Numbered from the stretch's first letter, positions 31,310-42,197 are shown. The stretch: DNA of 64,000 bases from Chromobacterium alticapitis (GCF_002924365.1 NZ_PQWB01000005.1:28351-92350), one strand, 5' to 3'. Translations and numbers: made by a program. Notes: generated by a model not told the origin, from the sequence alone.

Positions 31310-32152
31310 TTAGTCCGCCATCTTTTCGCCCATGCGCACCGGGCTGGCCGCCTGCCACTGTGGGTTGAATGTAAGCGGGCCGGCCGGGAACAGCAGCACC
31401 ACGGTGGAGCCGAGCAGGAAGCGGCCCATCTCCTCGCCCTTGGCCAGGCGGATATTCTGGCCGCGGTAATCCCATTTCTCCACCGCCGGGCGGCGCGGCG
31501 GGTTGACCACGCCGTGCCAGACGGTGGCCATGCTGCCGACGATGGTGGCGCCCACCAGCACCATCACGAAGGGCTGCCCCTGTTCATCCTCGAACAGACA
31601 GACCACGCGCTCGTTGCGGGCAAACAGCCGGTCCACGCCGCGCGCGGTGGCGGGGTTCACCGAATACAGATCGCCCGGCACGTAAGTCATTTCCAGCAGC
31701 CTGCCGGCGCAGGGCATGTGGATGCGATGGTAGTCGCGCGGGCTGAGGTAGATGGTGGCGAAATGGCCGTCGGCGAAGCGGGTGGCGAGTTCGGCGTCGC
31801 CGGCCAGCAGCGCCGTGGCGCTGTAGTCGCGGCCTTTGGCCTGGAAGATGCGGCCGCTGTCCACCGGGCCGATCTGGCTGACCGCGCCGTCCACCGGGCA
31901 GGCCAGGCGTGCGTCGGTCAGCGGCCGCGCGCCCGGCTTCAGCGCGCGGGTGAAGAATTCGTTGAAGGTGGCGTAGACGGCCGGATCGCTGTCGGCGGCC
32001 TCGCTCATGTCCACGTTGTAGCGGGCGATGAAGCGGCGAATGGCTGCCGTGGTGACGCTGCCGCCTTGCCAGGAGGCGAAGCGGCCAGCCAGCCGGGTCA
32101 GCGCCAGTTTGGGCATCACATGTTGGGACAGCACGAACAGGCGCTCGGACAC
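31310..32152 (-). CDS. psd: phosphatidylserine decarboxylase proenzyme (GTG start)
   Basis: Makes phosphatidylethanolamine at the inner membrane (280 aa). The self-cleavage motif LGST, where the Ser becomes the pyruvoyl group, is in GRFLLGSTVVLLFP near the C-terminus; upstream are FNEFFTRALKPGARPL and YLSPRDYHRIHMPC. The start is GTG 32152 with AGGAAA upstream; the N-terminal MSERLFVLSQHVMPK is family-like. Confidence 0.95.
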   Translation of the reverse strand: MSERLFVLSQHVMPKLALTRLAGRFASWQGGSVTTAAIRRFIARYNVDMSEAADSDPAVYATFNEFFTRALKPGARPLTDARLACPVDGAVSQIGPVDSGRIFQAKGRDYSATALLAGDAELATRFADGHFATIYLSPRDYHRIHMPCAGRLLEMTYVPGDLYSVNPATARGVDRLFARNERVVCLFEDEQGQPFVMVLVGATIVGSMATVWHGVVNPPRRPAVEKWDYRGQNIRLAKGEEMGRFLLGSTVVLLFPAGPLTFNPQWQAASPVRMGEKMAD

Positions 32153-32367
32153 GGGCGTTTCCTGATAAATGAATTGAACCCCGCATTATATCGCAGCTCG
32201 GCAGACCTGGCCCGCCCTCCGGCTACTGCGGATTCCTGGGTGGATTCGCCCAGGTCCGGCTTTATGGCGGGGCGCGCGGCAGAAGCCGGCGCAGCCGCCT
32301 GACGCCGCGCTGCATGGCGAAGCGCCAGCGCGCGCCTATCCGTTTATGGACGCGCGCCTCTGCTGGA

Positions 32368-33363
32368 TCAGAAATGGTAGCCCAGTCCCACGGACACCTC
32401 GCGGATATGCGCGTCGAAATAGGCGAGGTCTGAATGGGAGCGGCCGTAATTGCCGCTGAGAAAGGCGGACCAGGCCTTGGCGCCGAACAGGTTCTTCCGG
32501 TTTAAGCCCAGGCTGAGCAAGGTTTCTCGGCTGTCTGCTTTTTGGCCGGCGAACACGGGATTACCAGCCTGGTAACGGGTGCGGGCTGCGGCGAGTGAGG
32601 CGTTGGCCTCCCAGTCGGCCCCTTTGTAGGCATAGGCTAGTTGCATGCCGTAGCGTTTGGCGCTCATCGCCTTGCCTTCCAGATCGCTGCGCGCGTAAAG
32701 CAGGCCGGGTGTCAGGAGGTGCTCGCCCTGGCTGTCCAGTTTCCAGGCATAGCCCAGTTGTGCGCCGTAGTTGTTGCCGTTTCGCTTCAACAGGGCTTGA
32801 TTGGCGAGAGACAAGCCTTGCGCTTGCCCGCTTTGCTCATTGTCCAGTTTTTGACGGGAATAATTGACGCTGGCGCTGAACGGCGTGTCCAGAATGTCGG
32901 ACCATCCCAGCGTCAGGCCCATGCTTTTCAGCTTGCCGTCCTGGCGAGCGGCGTTCAAGACGTAGGGATCAAGCCATACCTCGCTCTGGCCATAAGTCAG
33001 CGCGGCGGCCACCGCTCCGGCTTGCGGCAACTGCTGGCGGACGCCCAGTTGCAGACCGCCGCCGGCGGCGAAGGTGCTGGTATTGGATGGCGATAGGAAG
33101 AGCTGGGTGCCGGTGCCGGCGAAGCCATAGCGCCATTCGCCGTCGATGAGTGGGGCGACGCCGGATTGAGAGTCGGGCGATTGCGCCAGGCCGCGGGCGA
33201 TGGGCTTGCCGTCGTTGGGCGCTTTCAGAAAATTGCTTGCCAGTTGGTAGCGGCTGAGGCCCAGTTGGAAAGATCCGGAAAAGCCGCTTGCCGATTGTTC
33301 GTTTTCCGCCGCGGCAGCCAGCAAGGGAATGCTTGCCAGCATGAATACGACATAATGTTTCAT
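32368..33363 (-). CDS. DUF2860-type outer-membrane beta-barrel protein
   Basis: A 331-aa protein with a signal peptide (cleavage near residue 19, AAAAEN), alternating amphipathic strands throughout and a C-terminal aromatic residue (SVGLGYHF), the usual outer-membrane assembly signal. SGFSGSFQLGLSRYQLASN and repeated GxxLGxSxx strands fit DUF2860, a family of Gram-negative OMPs of unknown substrate. It is divergent from a two-component system, which may control it. Confidence 0.75.
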   Translation of the reverse strand: MKHYVVFMLASIPLLAAAAENEQSASGFSGSFQLGLSRYQLASNFLKAPNDGKPIARGLAQSPDSQSGVAPLIDGEWRYGFAGTGTQLFLSPSNTSTFAAGGGLQLGVRQQLPQAGAVAAALTYGQSEVWLDPYVLNAARQDGKLKSMGLTLGWSDILDTPFSASVNYSRQKLDNEQSGQAQGLSLANQALLKRNGNNYGAQLGYAWKLDSQGEHLLTPGLLYARSDLEGKAMSAKRYGMQLAYAYKGADWEANASLAAARTRYQAGNPVFAGQKADSRETLLSLGLNRKNLFGAKAWSAFLSGNYGRSHSDLAYFDAHIREVSVGLGYHF

Positions 33364-33373
33364 TGAATTTTCC

Positions 33374-33526
33374 TTTGCATGGCGTCAAGAAGGCGGGGGC
33401 GGCGAGTGGCGCCTCCCGGAAATGCGTTTGTAATTTCCGGTGCGTAGCTTCCGAGGAATAGACAAATCGCAACCATCCCGTTTGCATGGCGTAGTATGGG
33501 CATGTCAACCTTTGGCAAAGCCAAAG
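33374..33526. promoter_or_regulatory. repeat-rich divergent control region (OMP / two-component system)
   Basis: Three elements are visible. A 12-bp direct repeat TTTGCATGGCGT lies at 33374-33385 and 33481-33492. A perfect inverted repeat CCGGAAAT-N9-ATTTCCGG spans 33416-33440. A second, CTTTGGC-AAA-GCCAAAG, is at 33510-33526, in the leader of the response regulator. They are candidate sites for the adjacent regulator. Confidence 0.5.
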
Positions 33527-33547
33527 ACCGTTGCGGCGAGAACGAAA

Positions 33548-34204
33548 ATGCATTTATTGATCATTGAGGATGACCTGGACTTGGGCCGGGCTTTGCAGGC
33601 CGCGCTGAAGGCCGAGGCGGTGACGACCGAATGGTCGCGCAAGCTGGCGGATGCCGAGGCCTTGTTCGAGCCGGACCGTTTCGATTGCGTGCTGCTGGAC
33701 TTGGGCCTGCCGGACGGCAGCGGCTTGGCCTTGTTGCGCGCCTGGCGGGCTAGGCAGATCGCTGTGCCGGTGATCATGATCACGGCCAGCGCCGATTTGA
33801 GCGACAAATTGGCCGGCTTGGATGACGGCGCCGACGATTATCTGTGCAAGCCGTTCGCGGTGTCGGAAATGCTGTCGAGAGTGCGGGCGGTGTGCCGCCG
33901 CAGCGCCCGCCAGGCCAGCGAGGTCTGGAGCCTGGGCGCGCTCAGGCTCAAGCCTAACGCGCATCTGGCCTGGCTGGATGGTTCGGCGCTGGATTTATCG
34001 CCGCGCGAGTTCCGTCTGTTGGTGGAGCTCGCGCGCGACCCGAGCCGGATTGTGTCGAAAACCTTGCTGGGCCAGCGGCTGGAACCGCTTGGCGATATCG
34101 TTGACGGCGCGACGATAGAGGTGCATTTGTCCAATCTGCGCCGCAAGATAGGCGCCGAACGCATTCGCACCGTGCGCGGGGTGGGTTATCAATATGTGGT
34201 TTGA
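33548..34204 (+). CDS. OmpR/QseB-type response regulator
   Basis: A 218-aa two-domain regulator. The receiver domain has the acidic pair in IIEDDLDLG, the phosphorylated Asp in CVLLDLGLPDGSG and Lys in DDYLCKPF. The C-terminal OmpR winged helix includes LSPREFRLLVELARDPSRIV and VEVHLSNLRRKIG-type sequence. ATG 33548 is chosen because the receiver starts there. It overlaps the kinase gene by 11 bp. Confidence 0.95.
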   Translation: MHLLIIEDDLDLGRALQAALKAEAVTTEWSRKLADAEALFEPDRFDCVLLDLGLPDGSGLALLRAWRARQIAVPVIMITASADLSDKLAGLDDGADDYLCKPFAVSEMLSRVRAVCRRSARQASEVWSLGALRLKPNAHLAWLDGSALDLSPREFRLLVELARDPSRIVSKTLLGQRLEPLGDIVDGATIEVHLSNLRRKIGAERIRTVRGVGYQYVV

Positions 34205-35600
34205 ACGGGCGCGCGAGGTGTTCGCACCATCGTTGACGAGGCGAGTCTTGCTCGCCTTATTGTTGGCTTTCGCCCTGTTATGGCTGGTGCTGGTCGGCCG
34301 GGACTATGTCCAGGGCATGGCCTTGGACACGCGGCGGGAATCGCTGCTGGAAGCGACTGACATGCTGGCCTTGGTATTGGCGCAAGAGGCGCCCGGCGCG
34401 ATGATGCCGGCGCTGGCGACATCGGAGCGCTTGATCAACGCCTCCCGCCGACGCAATGTGTCGTCGCAGCTTGAGTATCCCGGCGATTTGCTGATCTTGC
34501 TGCGCGAGCCGCGCAGCGGGAAGTGGCTCTATGCCTCGGCTGGCATGCGCGCGCATGCCGCGGACCTGCTAAAGGCTGACTTGGCGCAGGTGCGGGTGCG
34601 CATCGGCGGCAGGGCATTCTGGGTGGCCGAGCGCGTGTATCCGCAGGGCAGGCTGGCGGTATTCGAGCCGGAAGTTGGCGACGCGGCGGTGCTCCCTTAT
34701 TTGACCCGCCAATATGTCGCGCCATTGGCCATCGCCTTTCCCTTGATCCTGTTGCCGCTGTGGTTCGCCGTGGCGCGCGGTTTGCGGCCGCTGCGGCGTT
34801 TGGCCGATTATCTGAACCGCCGCTCGGCGGATGACTTCACTCCTTTGACCATGCGTTTGCCTTATCGGGAACTGAGGCCCATCGTCCTGGCGCTGGACCA
34901 GTTGCTGAAGAGAAGCCGCGACAGCATCGCGCGCGAACGGGCCATCGTGCAGGATGCCGCGCATGAAATGAGGACGCCGCTGGCTGTGATTTCCACCCAG
35001 GCGCATGTATTGGCCGGCGAGGATGACGCCGCGGCGCGGCGGCAAAGTTTGGCCGCCTTGGAGCAGGCGGTGGCCCGCCACTCTCATTTGGTGCAACAGC
35101 TATTGAGGCTGGCGGCGCTAGAGGGAGGAGAGGAAGAAAGGCGGCAGTCGGTCGATCTGGTCGAGGTGGCGCGCAATGCCTTGATCGGCCTGTCGCCGCA
35201 GGCGGAGGCGAAAGGCATGGCGCTGGAGCTGGATTCCCCGGATGGCTTGCCGGCTAGTCTGGCCTTGGTCGCCTTTCTCTCCATTTTGGATAATTTGCTG
35301 GCCAATGCCGTGGCGTATGGCCGGCCGGGCGGCCGTGTGCGCGTGCGGCTCGCCGCGGCTTCCGGACAGGTTGAACTGGCGGTGGCGGATGATGGTCCCG
35401 GCATCGCGGCTGAGGACAAGCCGCATCTGTTCGAGCGTTTTTACCGGGGCAAGATGGCATCTGCGCCGGGTTCCGGCCTGGGGCTCGCCATTGTTTGGCA
35501 GGCGGTGCGGGCGCAGGGCGGCCGCATCCGGATGGAGGAGGGGCTGGAAGGCCGGGGTGTGGCGTTTCATGTCAGTCTGCCGTTGTCGCCTGTGGATTAG
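34194..35600 (+). CDS. two-component sensor histidine kinase
   Basis: A 468-aa membrane kinase. TM1 is at about residues 18-38 and TM2 at about 180-200, enclosing a periplasmic domain of about 140 residues. A HAMP-like linker leads to the H-box (QDAAHEMRTPLAVIST), N-box (ILDNLLANAVAYG), and G boxes (VADDGPGIA, GSGLGLAIV). It pairs with the preceding response regulator. The signal is unknown. Confidence 0.95.
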   Translation: MWFERAREVFAPSLTRRVLLALLLAFALLWLVLVGRDYVQGMALDTRRESLLEATDMLALVLAQEAPGAMMPALATSERLINASRRRNVSSQLEYPGDLLILLREPRSGKWLYASAGMRAHAADLLKADLAQVRVRIGGRAFWVAERVYPQGRLAVFEPEVGDAAVLPYLTRQYVAPLAIAFPLILLPLWFAVARGLRPLRRLADYLNRRSADDFTPLTMRLPYRELRPIVLALDQLLKRSRDSIARERAIVQDAAHEMRTPLAVISTQAHVLAGEDDAAARRQSLAALEQAVARHSHLVQQLLRLAALEGGEEERRQSVDLVEVARNALIGLSPQAEAKGMALELDSPDGLPASLALVAFLSILDNLLANAVAYGRPGGRVRVRLAAASGQVELAVADDGPGIAAEDKPHLFERFYRGKMASAPGSGLGLAIVWQAVRAQGGRIRMEEGLEGRGVAFHVSLPLSPVD

Positions 35601-35621
35601 GCCGGCACGGCGCTTTGTCCA

Positions 35622-35645
35622 AGCACCTTTGGGTGCTATTTTTTT
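35622..35645 (+). terminator. terminator after the histidine kinase
   Basis: AGCACC (35622-35627) pairs with GGTGCT (35632-35637), loop TTTG, then A and seven T. Confidence 0.82.
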
Positions 35646-35676
35646 GCGTAAATTTATACAAAATGTCTAATTTTTT

Positions 35677-35742
35677 AAATTTGACATAGGGTGTGACGAA
35701 TTTGAGACAGGTAATTTCTTTCAAATTTGACCTTGTGTCTCA
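35677..35742. promoter_or_regulatory. repeats upstream of the HTH-leuA gene
   Basis: An AT-rich island in GC-rich sequence. AAATTTGAC occurs at 35677-35685 and 35723-35731, related GAATTTGAG at 35699-35707, and TGAGACA (35703-35709) is inverted as TGTCTCA (35736-35742). TTGACA (35681-35686) and TTGACC (35727-35732) are possible -35 boxes. These are candidate operators for the HTH encoded just downstream. Confidence 0.5.
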
Positions 35743-35785
35743 TGTTTGAGTAGTCTGCTTGAAAACATGCTGCAGGAGCACATCG

Positions 35786-37573
<1,788 letters not shown>

Positions 37574-37810
37574 AACTTTTTCCCGGCGCGGCCAGACGGC
37601 GCCGAGGGGAGGCGGCAAGGTTTTCCATCCCGGCCTTGTCGTTGCGCCCAACGGACCGTCCAGCCAAGCCGACAGGCTTTCACTTCCATCCGCGCGTGAA
37701 ATCCTGCGCAGGCCTATCCGGCCAACCCACTCGCGCCCGCGCCCACAAGGCCGACGGCACGAAGCCGACCCACGAGGTCGGCTTCGGTCCGTCGACGGCG
37801 CGCCTCTCTT
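37574..37810. other. 237-bp gap with a strong hairpin
   Basis: GAAGCCGACC (37761-37770) pairs perfectly with GGTCGGCTTC (37776-37785), loop CACGA, but neither side has a T-run. It may be a terminator-like or RNA-stability element for the converging genes. No gene is supported; the 94-codon open frame here looks like GC-rich noise. Confidence 0.5.
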
Positions 37811-38254
37811 TCAGGCGGCCAGCGCGGCCCGCGCCGGCTGCAGCTGCCGGCGATAGCCCGCCATCTTGCTCCAGTGCACGATCCACAGCACCAATGCCGG
37901 GATGGCGGCCAGGGCGTTGATGTAAGGCACCAGGCACAGCACCTGCAGGATCACCAGCGCCAGGCTGATGCCGAAGCCGCCATCCCCGGGCAGTTGGCGT
38001 TGCGCCAATTCCCGCTTCAGCGCCGCGGATAGCTGAAGGATGTAAACCATATACCAGATCCAGCCCAGGCCGGGGATCAGCGCCAGCCAGATCAGTCCGC
38101 CGGGGAAGGGCCGGATTGTCTCGTCGACGACGCCCATAGCCTGCTGCAGCGTCAGGAAGTAGAAAATGCTGATCGCCAGCGCCAGCGCGCCCATGACCAC
38201 CAGCATCATGATGCCCATGCCGGCAAGCGCGGCGAAGGCGTCTATATCGCTCAT
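37811..38254 (-). CDS. small integral membrane protein, unknown function
   Basis: A 147-aa protein with about four hydrophobic helices (MMLVVMGALALAISIFYFL, GGLIWLALIPGLGWIWYMVY, ISLALVILQVLCLVPYINAL, AIPALVLWIVHW) and a basic C-terminal tail. Trp-rich helices recall small DUF4870/DUF805-like membrane proteins, but no family is assigned with confidence. Start taken at 38254 (MSDIDAFAAL); upstream codons overlap the divergent gene's leader. Confidence 0.7.
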   Translation of the reverse strand: MSDIDAFAALAGMGIMMLVVMGALALAISIFYFLTLQQAMGVVDETIRPFPGGLIWLALIPGLGWIWYMVYILQLSAALKRELAQRQLPGDGGFGISLALVILQVLCLVPYINALAAIPALVLWIVHWSKMAGYRRQLQPARAALAA

Positions 38255-38353
38255 GACAGACTCCCGAGTGAGGTGAAGGAGCGGCGATTCTTTCATGACG
38301 ATGGCGTTGCGGTGTGGCATGCTGGCATTTTTGCCGAAGCCCCCAACCGAGCG

Positions 38354-39352
38354 ATGCATTCCTTGCAAACCGGCGACCTTATCGCCAGCTTCAGTCCTTC
38401 TTTCCCGATTACCGCGCGGCAGCCCGCACGCTATCGGCGCGCGGTCGAATTTCTCGCTGCACAGGGCATGCGTTTCCTGCCTGGCCAACTGACCGGCCGC
38501 GACGATCATTACCGCTCGGCCTCACCGCGCGAGCGCGCCGAAGAGTTGAACGCCTTGCTGCGCAACCGCGAAGTGCGTTGCATCCTGTCCACCATAGGCG
38601 GCAGCAATAGCAATGCCATGCTGCCCTATCTGGACTACGAGGCATTCCGGCGCGATCCCAAGATCGTGGTGGGCTATTCCGACGCCACCGCGATTCTGCT
38701 GGCCTTGTACGCCAAGACCGGGGTGCCCACGTTCTATGGCCCCGCGCTGGTGGCGTCGTTGGGCGAGTTCCCGCCTGTGGTGGAGGAAACCTGGCGCTAT
38801 TTCGCCGCCATCGCCATGGACAGTCCAGACTACCCTCTGGTTTTGCCGACGCCGACGCATTGGACGGATGAGCGCTTGCCGTGGGAAAGCCAGGATCGCG
38901 CCAAGGTTCTGCGGCCTAACCAGTGGCGTTGCATGCAGCCGGGACAGGCAGAGGGGCGCTTGATAGGCGGCAATCTCAACACCCTGTACGGCTTTCTGGC
39001 CAGTCCGTATTTCCCGGCTTTGCGCCAAGGCGATATTTTGCTGTTGGAAGATGGCTTGAAGGACGCGGCCACGGTGGAAAAGAACTTCGCCATGCTCAAG
39101 CTGGCCGGCGCGTTCGACCTGGCTGGCGCGGTGCTGCTGGGCAAGCACGAGGGCTTCGACGACTGCGGCACCGGCCGTTCGCCTGCCGATATCCTGCTGG
39201 AAATTCTGGATGGCCAGCCCTTGCCTATCTTGGCGGACTTCGACTGCTGCCATACCCATCCCATGCTGACGTTGCCGCTGGGCGTGCGGGCGCGCGTGGA
39301 TGCCGCGGCATTGCGGGTGGAATTGCTGGAAGATTGGCGCGCGCTGGTGTAG
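38354..39352 (+). CDS. S66-family peptidase (LD-carboxypeptidase / MccF-like)
   Basis: A 332-aa serine peptidase. The nucleophile Ser109 is in VVGYSDATAILLAL, the catalytic Glu in ILLLEDGLKDA, and His in CCHTHPMLTLPLG. TFYGPALVASLGEFPPVVEE resembles the MccF branch, which cleaves microcin C-type aminoacyl nucleotides, rather than classical LdcA murein peptidases; the two cannot be separated by eye. Start at ATG 38354 gives the typical N-terminus (GDLIASFSPSFP). Confidence 0.88.
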   Translation: MHSLQTGDLIASFSPSFPITARQPARYRRAVEFLAAQGMRFLPGQLTGRDDHYRSASPRERAEELNALLRNREVRCILSTIGGSNSNAMLPYLDYEAFRRDPKIVVGYSDATAILLALYAKTGVPTFYGPALVASLGEFPPVVEETWRYFAAIAMDSPDYPLVLPTPTHWTDERLPWESQDRAKVLRPNQWRCMQPGQAEGRLIGGNLNTLYGFLASPYFPALRQGDILLLEDGLKDAATVEKNFAMLKLAGAFDLAGAVLLGKHEGFDDCGTGRSPADILLEILDGQPLPILADFDCCHTHPMLTLPLGVRARVDAAALRVELLEDWRALV

Positions 39353-39412
39353 AACAGCGGTCCCGGCCGCAGCGGCCGGCCATCCGACGATAGCGCAAGA
39401 CAGGGAGCGAGC

Positions 39413-40042
39413 ATGAGCCAGGGCTTTTTCATCACCGGCACCGACACCGAGATCGGCAAGACCCATTCCGCCGTCGAATTGATCCGCCTGCACCAAGGGC
39501 AAGGCCGGCGCGTGCTGGCGATGAAGCCGGTGGCGTCCGGCTGCGACATCCTGCCGGACGGCAGCTGGCTCAACGACGATGTGGCGCGGCTGACCGCAGC
39601 CACCGGCCAGACGGACCTCGATCTGATGAACCCCTACCGTTTTCTGCCTCCGGTTTCGCCGCACATCGCCGCGCGCGAGGCCGGCGTGGAAATCGATCTG
39701 GCCCGCATCCGCGAGCATTACGCGCGGCTGGCCGCTCAGGCCGACATCGTGCTGGTGGAAGGCGCGGGCGGTTGGCTGGCCCCTTTATCGGACACGCTGT
39801 TCATGGAGGACCTGGCGCGCGAACTGGCCCTGCCGGTCATCCTGGTGGTGGGCATGCGGCTGGGTTGCATCAACCACGCCTTGCTGACGGCGCGCGCGGT
39901 GGCGGACAGCGGCCTGCGGTTGGCCGGCTGGGTGGCCAATTGCGCGCAGCCGCCGCAGGCGGCTTACGCGGAGAACCTGGCCACGCTCAAACGCCACATC
40001 CCGGCGCCGCTGCTGCTGGACATCCCTTACCGTCCTTCCTGA
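39413..40042 (+). CDS. bioD: dethiobiotin synthetase
   Basis: Penultimate biotin-pathway enzyme (209 aa), ATP-dependent ring closure of DAPA. P-loop GTDTEIGKTHSAVEL at the N-terminus, the substrate segment PVASGCD, EGAGGWLAPLS and the C-terminal nucleotide-specificity region (GWVANC) are all typical. No other bio gene is in the window. Confidence 0.96.
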   Translation: MSQGFFITGTDTEIGKTHSAVELIRLHQGQGRRVLAMKPVASGCDILPDGSWLNDDVARLTAATGQTDLDLMNPYRFLPPVSPHIAAREAGVEIDLARIREHYARLAAQADIVLVEGAGGWLAPLSDTLFMEDLARELALPVILVVGMRLGCINHALLTARAVADSGLRLAGWVANCAQPPQAAYAENLATLKRHIPAPLLLDIPYRPS

Positions 40043-40111
40043 GGGCGAGTGGGGAACATTGCGCGGATGCGCTTGCCCGAGCGAGATGTCGTTTTTTTAC
40101 CGGATGCCCGT

Positions 40112-40927
40112 ATGAAGAAAACCGTTATGTCCGCCAGCCTGTTGTTGGCAGGCAGCCTGCTGGCCGCCGCCGCGCAGGGCCGCACTGTTTGCACCGTCAT
40201 CGCCGCAGGCGACAGTGGACGCGTCTTGCGGCAAGAGGGCGATTGCGCGACGCGCGTCACGCCCGCTTCCACTTTCAAGATCGCGCTGGCGGTGATGGGC
40301 TATGACGCCGGCCTGCTGCGGGATGAGCACGCGCCGCTGCAACCCTATCGGCAGGGTTATGCGGACTGGGGCGGCGATAATTGGCGCCAACCCACCGATC
40401 CGACGCGCTGGCTCAAATACTCCGTAGTCTGGTATTCGCAACTGCTGACGCGGCAGTTGGGCGAGGACAAGCTGGCGCGCTATGCCCGCGCCTTCGGCTA
40501 CGGCAACGGCGATTTTTCCGGCGACCCGGGCAAGCGCAATGGCCTGGAACGCGCCTGGATAGGCTCTTCGCTGAAAATCTCGCCGCTGGAGCAAGTCGCC
40601 TTTCTCTACAAGCTGCTGAAAGACCAGCTGCCGGCTTCCCGCCCGGCGCAGGAGATGACGCGGCGCATCGTGGAACGGGTGACCTTGCCGGACGGTTGGA
40701 CCATTCATGGCAAGACTGGCATGGCTTACCCGCGGCTGGCAGACGGCAGCCAGGATCTGGAACGCCCTTACGGCTGGTTCGTCGGTTGGGCGGAGCAGGG
40801 CGGGCGCAGGATGGTGTTCGCCAGACTGATCCAGGATGAGGGCAAGACGGAGGGCACGGCCGGCGTGCGCGCGCGCGAAGCCTGGCTGCGGGAATGGCCG
40901 GGCCTGGCGGCGGGTTTGCCGCGCTGA
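40112..40927 (+). CDS. class D (OXA-type) beta-lactamase
   Basis: A 271-aa periplasmic serine beta-lactamase with a signal peptide (cleavage near residue 21-24). All class D motifs are present: STFK at 53-56, SVV at 104-106, YGN at 130-132 and KTG at 201-203. W in IGSSLKISPLEQ is replaced, but the helix is kept. Base composition matches the neighbours, so it appears to be a resident chromosomal gene. Substrate range cannot be read from sequence. Confidence 0.93.
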   Translation: MKKTVMSASLLLAGSLLAAAAQGRTVCTVIAAGDSGRVLRQEGDCATRVTPASTFKIALAVMGYDAGLLRDEHAPLQPYRQGYADWGGDNWRQPTDPTRWLKYSVVWYSQLLTRQLGEDKLARYARAFGYGNGDFSGDPGKRNGLERAWIGSSLKISPLEQVAFLYKLLKDQLPASRPAQEMTRRIVERVTLPDGWTIHGKTGMAYPRLADGSQDLERPYGWFVGWAEQGGRRMVFARLIQDEGKTEGTAGVRAREAWLREWPGLAAGLPR

Positions 40928-40931
40928 ACCT

Positions 40932-42197
40932 TCAAACTTCCATCAGCGCGTTGGCCAAGGCCATGAACGGCGCCTGTTCATGCGCGTACAGCTTGTCGAC
41001 GCGGAGGGCGAGCTGACGCGCCAGATTGCGCAGCCGCCAGCGCGTTTCGCCTATCACGCACCATAGTTCGCGCATCAGCTCGTCATCCTTCTGGTCATGC
41101 GGCAGCTCTCCGGCGCCGGTGCTGGAAATGGCCCGCTGTATGGTGTTGAAGCGCTGCATGCTGCCGTCCAGCAGCTTGCGCGCGGGCGGGGACATGCCGA
41201 TGCCAAGCTCGGTCATCGCCCAGAAGCGCTGGGTCAGCCGGCCTATCTGTTGCAGCAGCGCCTGCATTTGCTTGGACAGATCGGGCACGTCGACGGCGGG
41301 CGCCTGCAGGCTTTTGCTGCTGAGCCGGTTGATCCGGCACAGCGTGGAAACGATGTCGTAGTCGAACTCTCCGGGCAGAATTTTCAACGCGATGTCTATC
41401 CGCTGCGGGAAGAATGGCTGCCGTCCCAGCAATTGGCAGATAGTGTCGGCCAGCATCAGGATCTGGCCGCCCTGGTTCAGTTTGTCGCCTTGCGCGCTGA
41501 GCGGGTAGCCGCTGCCGTCCAGCCGCTCATGGTGCTGCAGGATGGCCATCGCCACCGGCCTGGGCGTTTGCAGATCGCCCAGCGCCAGTAGCAGCTGGCA
41601 GCCTAGCACCGGATGGTTGACTACATGGCGCCACTCTTCCGGCTGCAAGGTGTGTTGGGCGGCCAGGTAGGACGGATCGATGTACAGCTCTCCGATGTCG
41701 TGCATCAGCGCGGCTATGGCGAGCTGCTGCTGCTCCAGCGCAGACAGGTTCAGATGCCTGGCCAGGCCTATCGCCAGCAGGCAAACGCGCAGGGCGTGGT
41801 CCAGCTCGCCTTGCTGATGCATGATGGCCAGCCAGATGGCGATGGCGCCGCGCAAGGGCAGCATTTTCAGGATGGCGACGCTGGTGGCGCATTCGTCGGC
41901 ATGCCCCAGCAGCGCCTGCAGAAAGCGCGAGTCTTGCAGCAACTGGCGGCTGCGTTGCGGCAGCAGCAAGCGCGGCTCGAACTCGTCTATCTTCAGCAAT
42001 TTTTCCAGCGGCTGCCGCAAGCGCCGCTCCCTCAAGCGTTCCGGCCAGCTGGCGTCCGGCGAGCTGCCTGCCGGCAGCAGCAACAGGCCTTCCCGGTCCA
42101 GCGCATCCTCCGTCAGGACGGGCTTGCAGTCCTCGGGCAGGGCCAGCAGGCGGCCTAGCCAGTGGGGATTGACCGTAGTGAAGTCATGGTCGCGCAT
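40932..42197 (-). CDS. HD-GYP-domain protein, likely c-di-GMP phosphodiesterase
   Basis: A 421-aa protein without obvious membrane segments. The HD-GYP core is at about residues 130-275: LMHDIGELYID supplies the HD pair, HVVNHPVLGCQLL follows, and HHERLDGSGYP is the GYP signature (HHExxDGxGYP). The N-terminal ~120 residues and C-terminal helical ~140 residues are not assigned. It ends 4 bp from the beta-lactamase stop and diverges from the cox operon. Confidence 0.88.
   Translation of the reverse strand: MRDHDFTTVNPHWLGRLLALPEDCKPVLTEDALDREGLLLLPAGSSPDASWPERLRERRLRQPLEKLLKIDEFEPRLLLPQRSRQLLQDSRFLQALLGHADECATSVAILKMLPLRGAIAIWLAIMHQQGELDHALRVCLLAIGLARHLNLSALEQQQLAIAALMHDIGELYIDPSYLAAQHTLQPEEWRHVVNHPVLGCQLLLALGDLQTPRPVAMAILQHHERLDGSGYPLSAQGDKLNQGGQILMLADTICQLLGRQPFFPQRIDIALKILPGEFDYDIVSTLCRINRLSSKSLQAPAVDVPDLSKQMQALLQQIGRLTQRFWAMTELGIGMSPPARKLLDGSMQRFNTIQRAISSTGAGELPHDQKDDELMRELWCVIGETRWRLRNLARQLALRVDKLYAHEQAPFMALANALMEV

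Noticed and set aside
37636..37920. A 94-codon frame in the gap after leuA.
   Set aside because: It runs across a strong hairpin and into the antisense of the membrane-protein gene, with no ribosome site and low-complexity Arg/Pro/Ala content.
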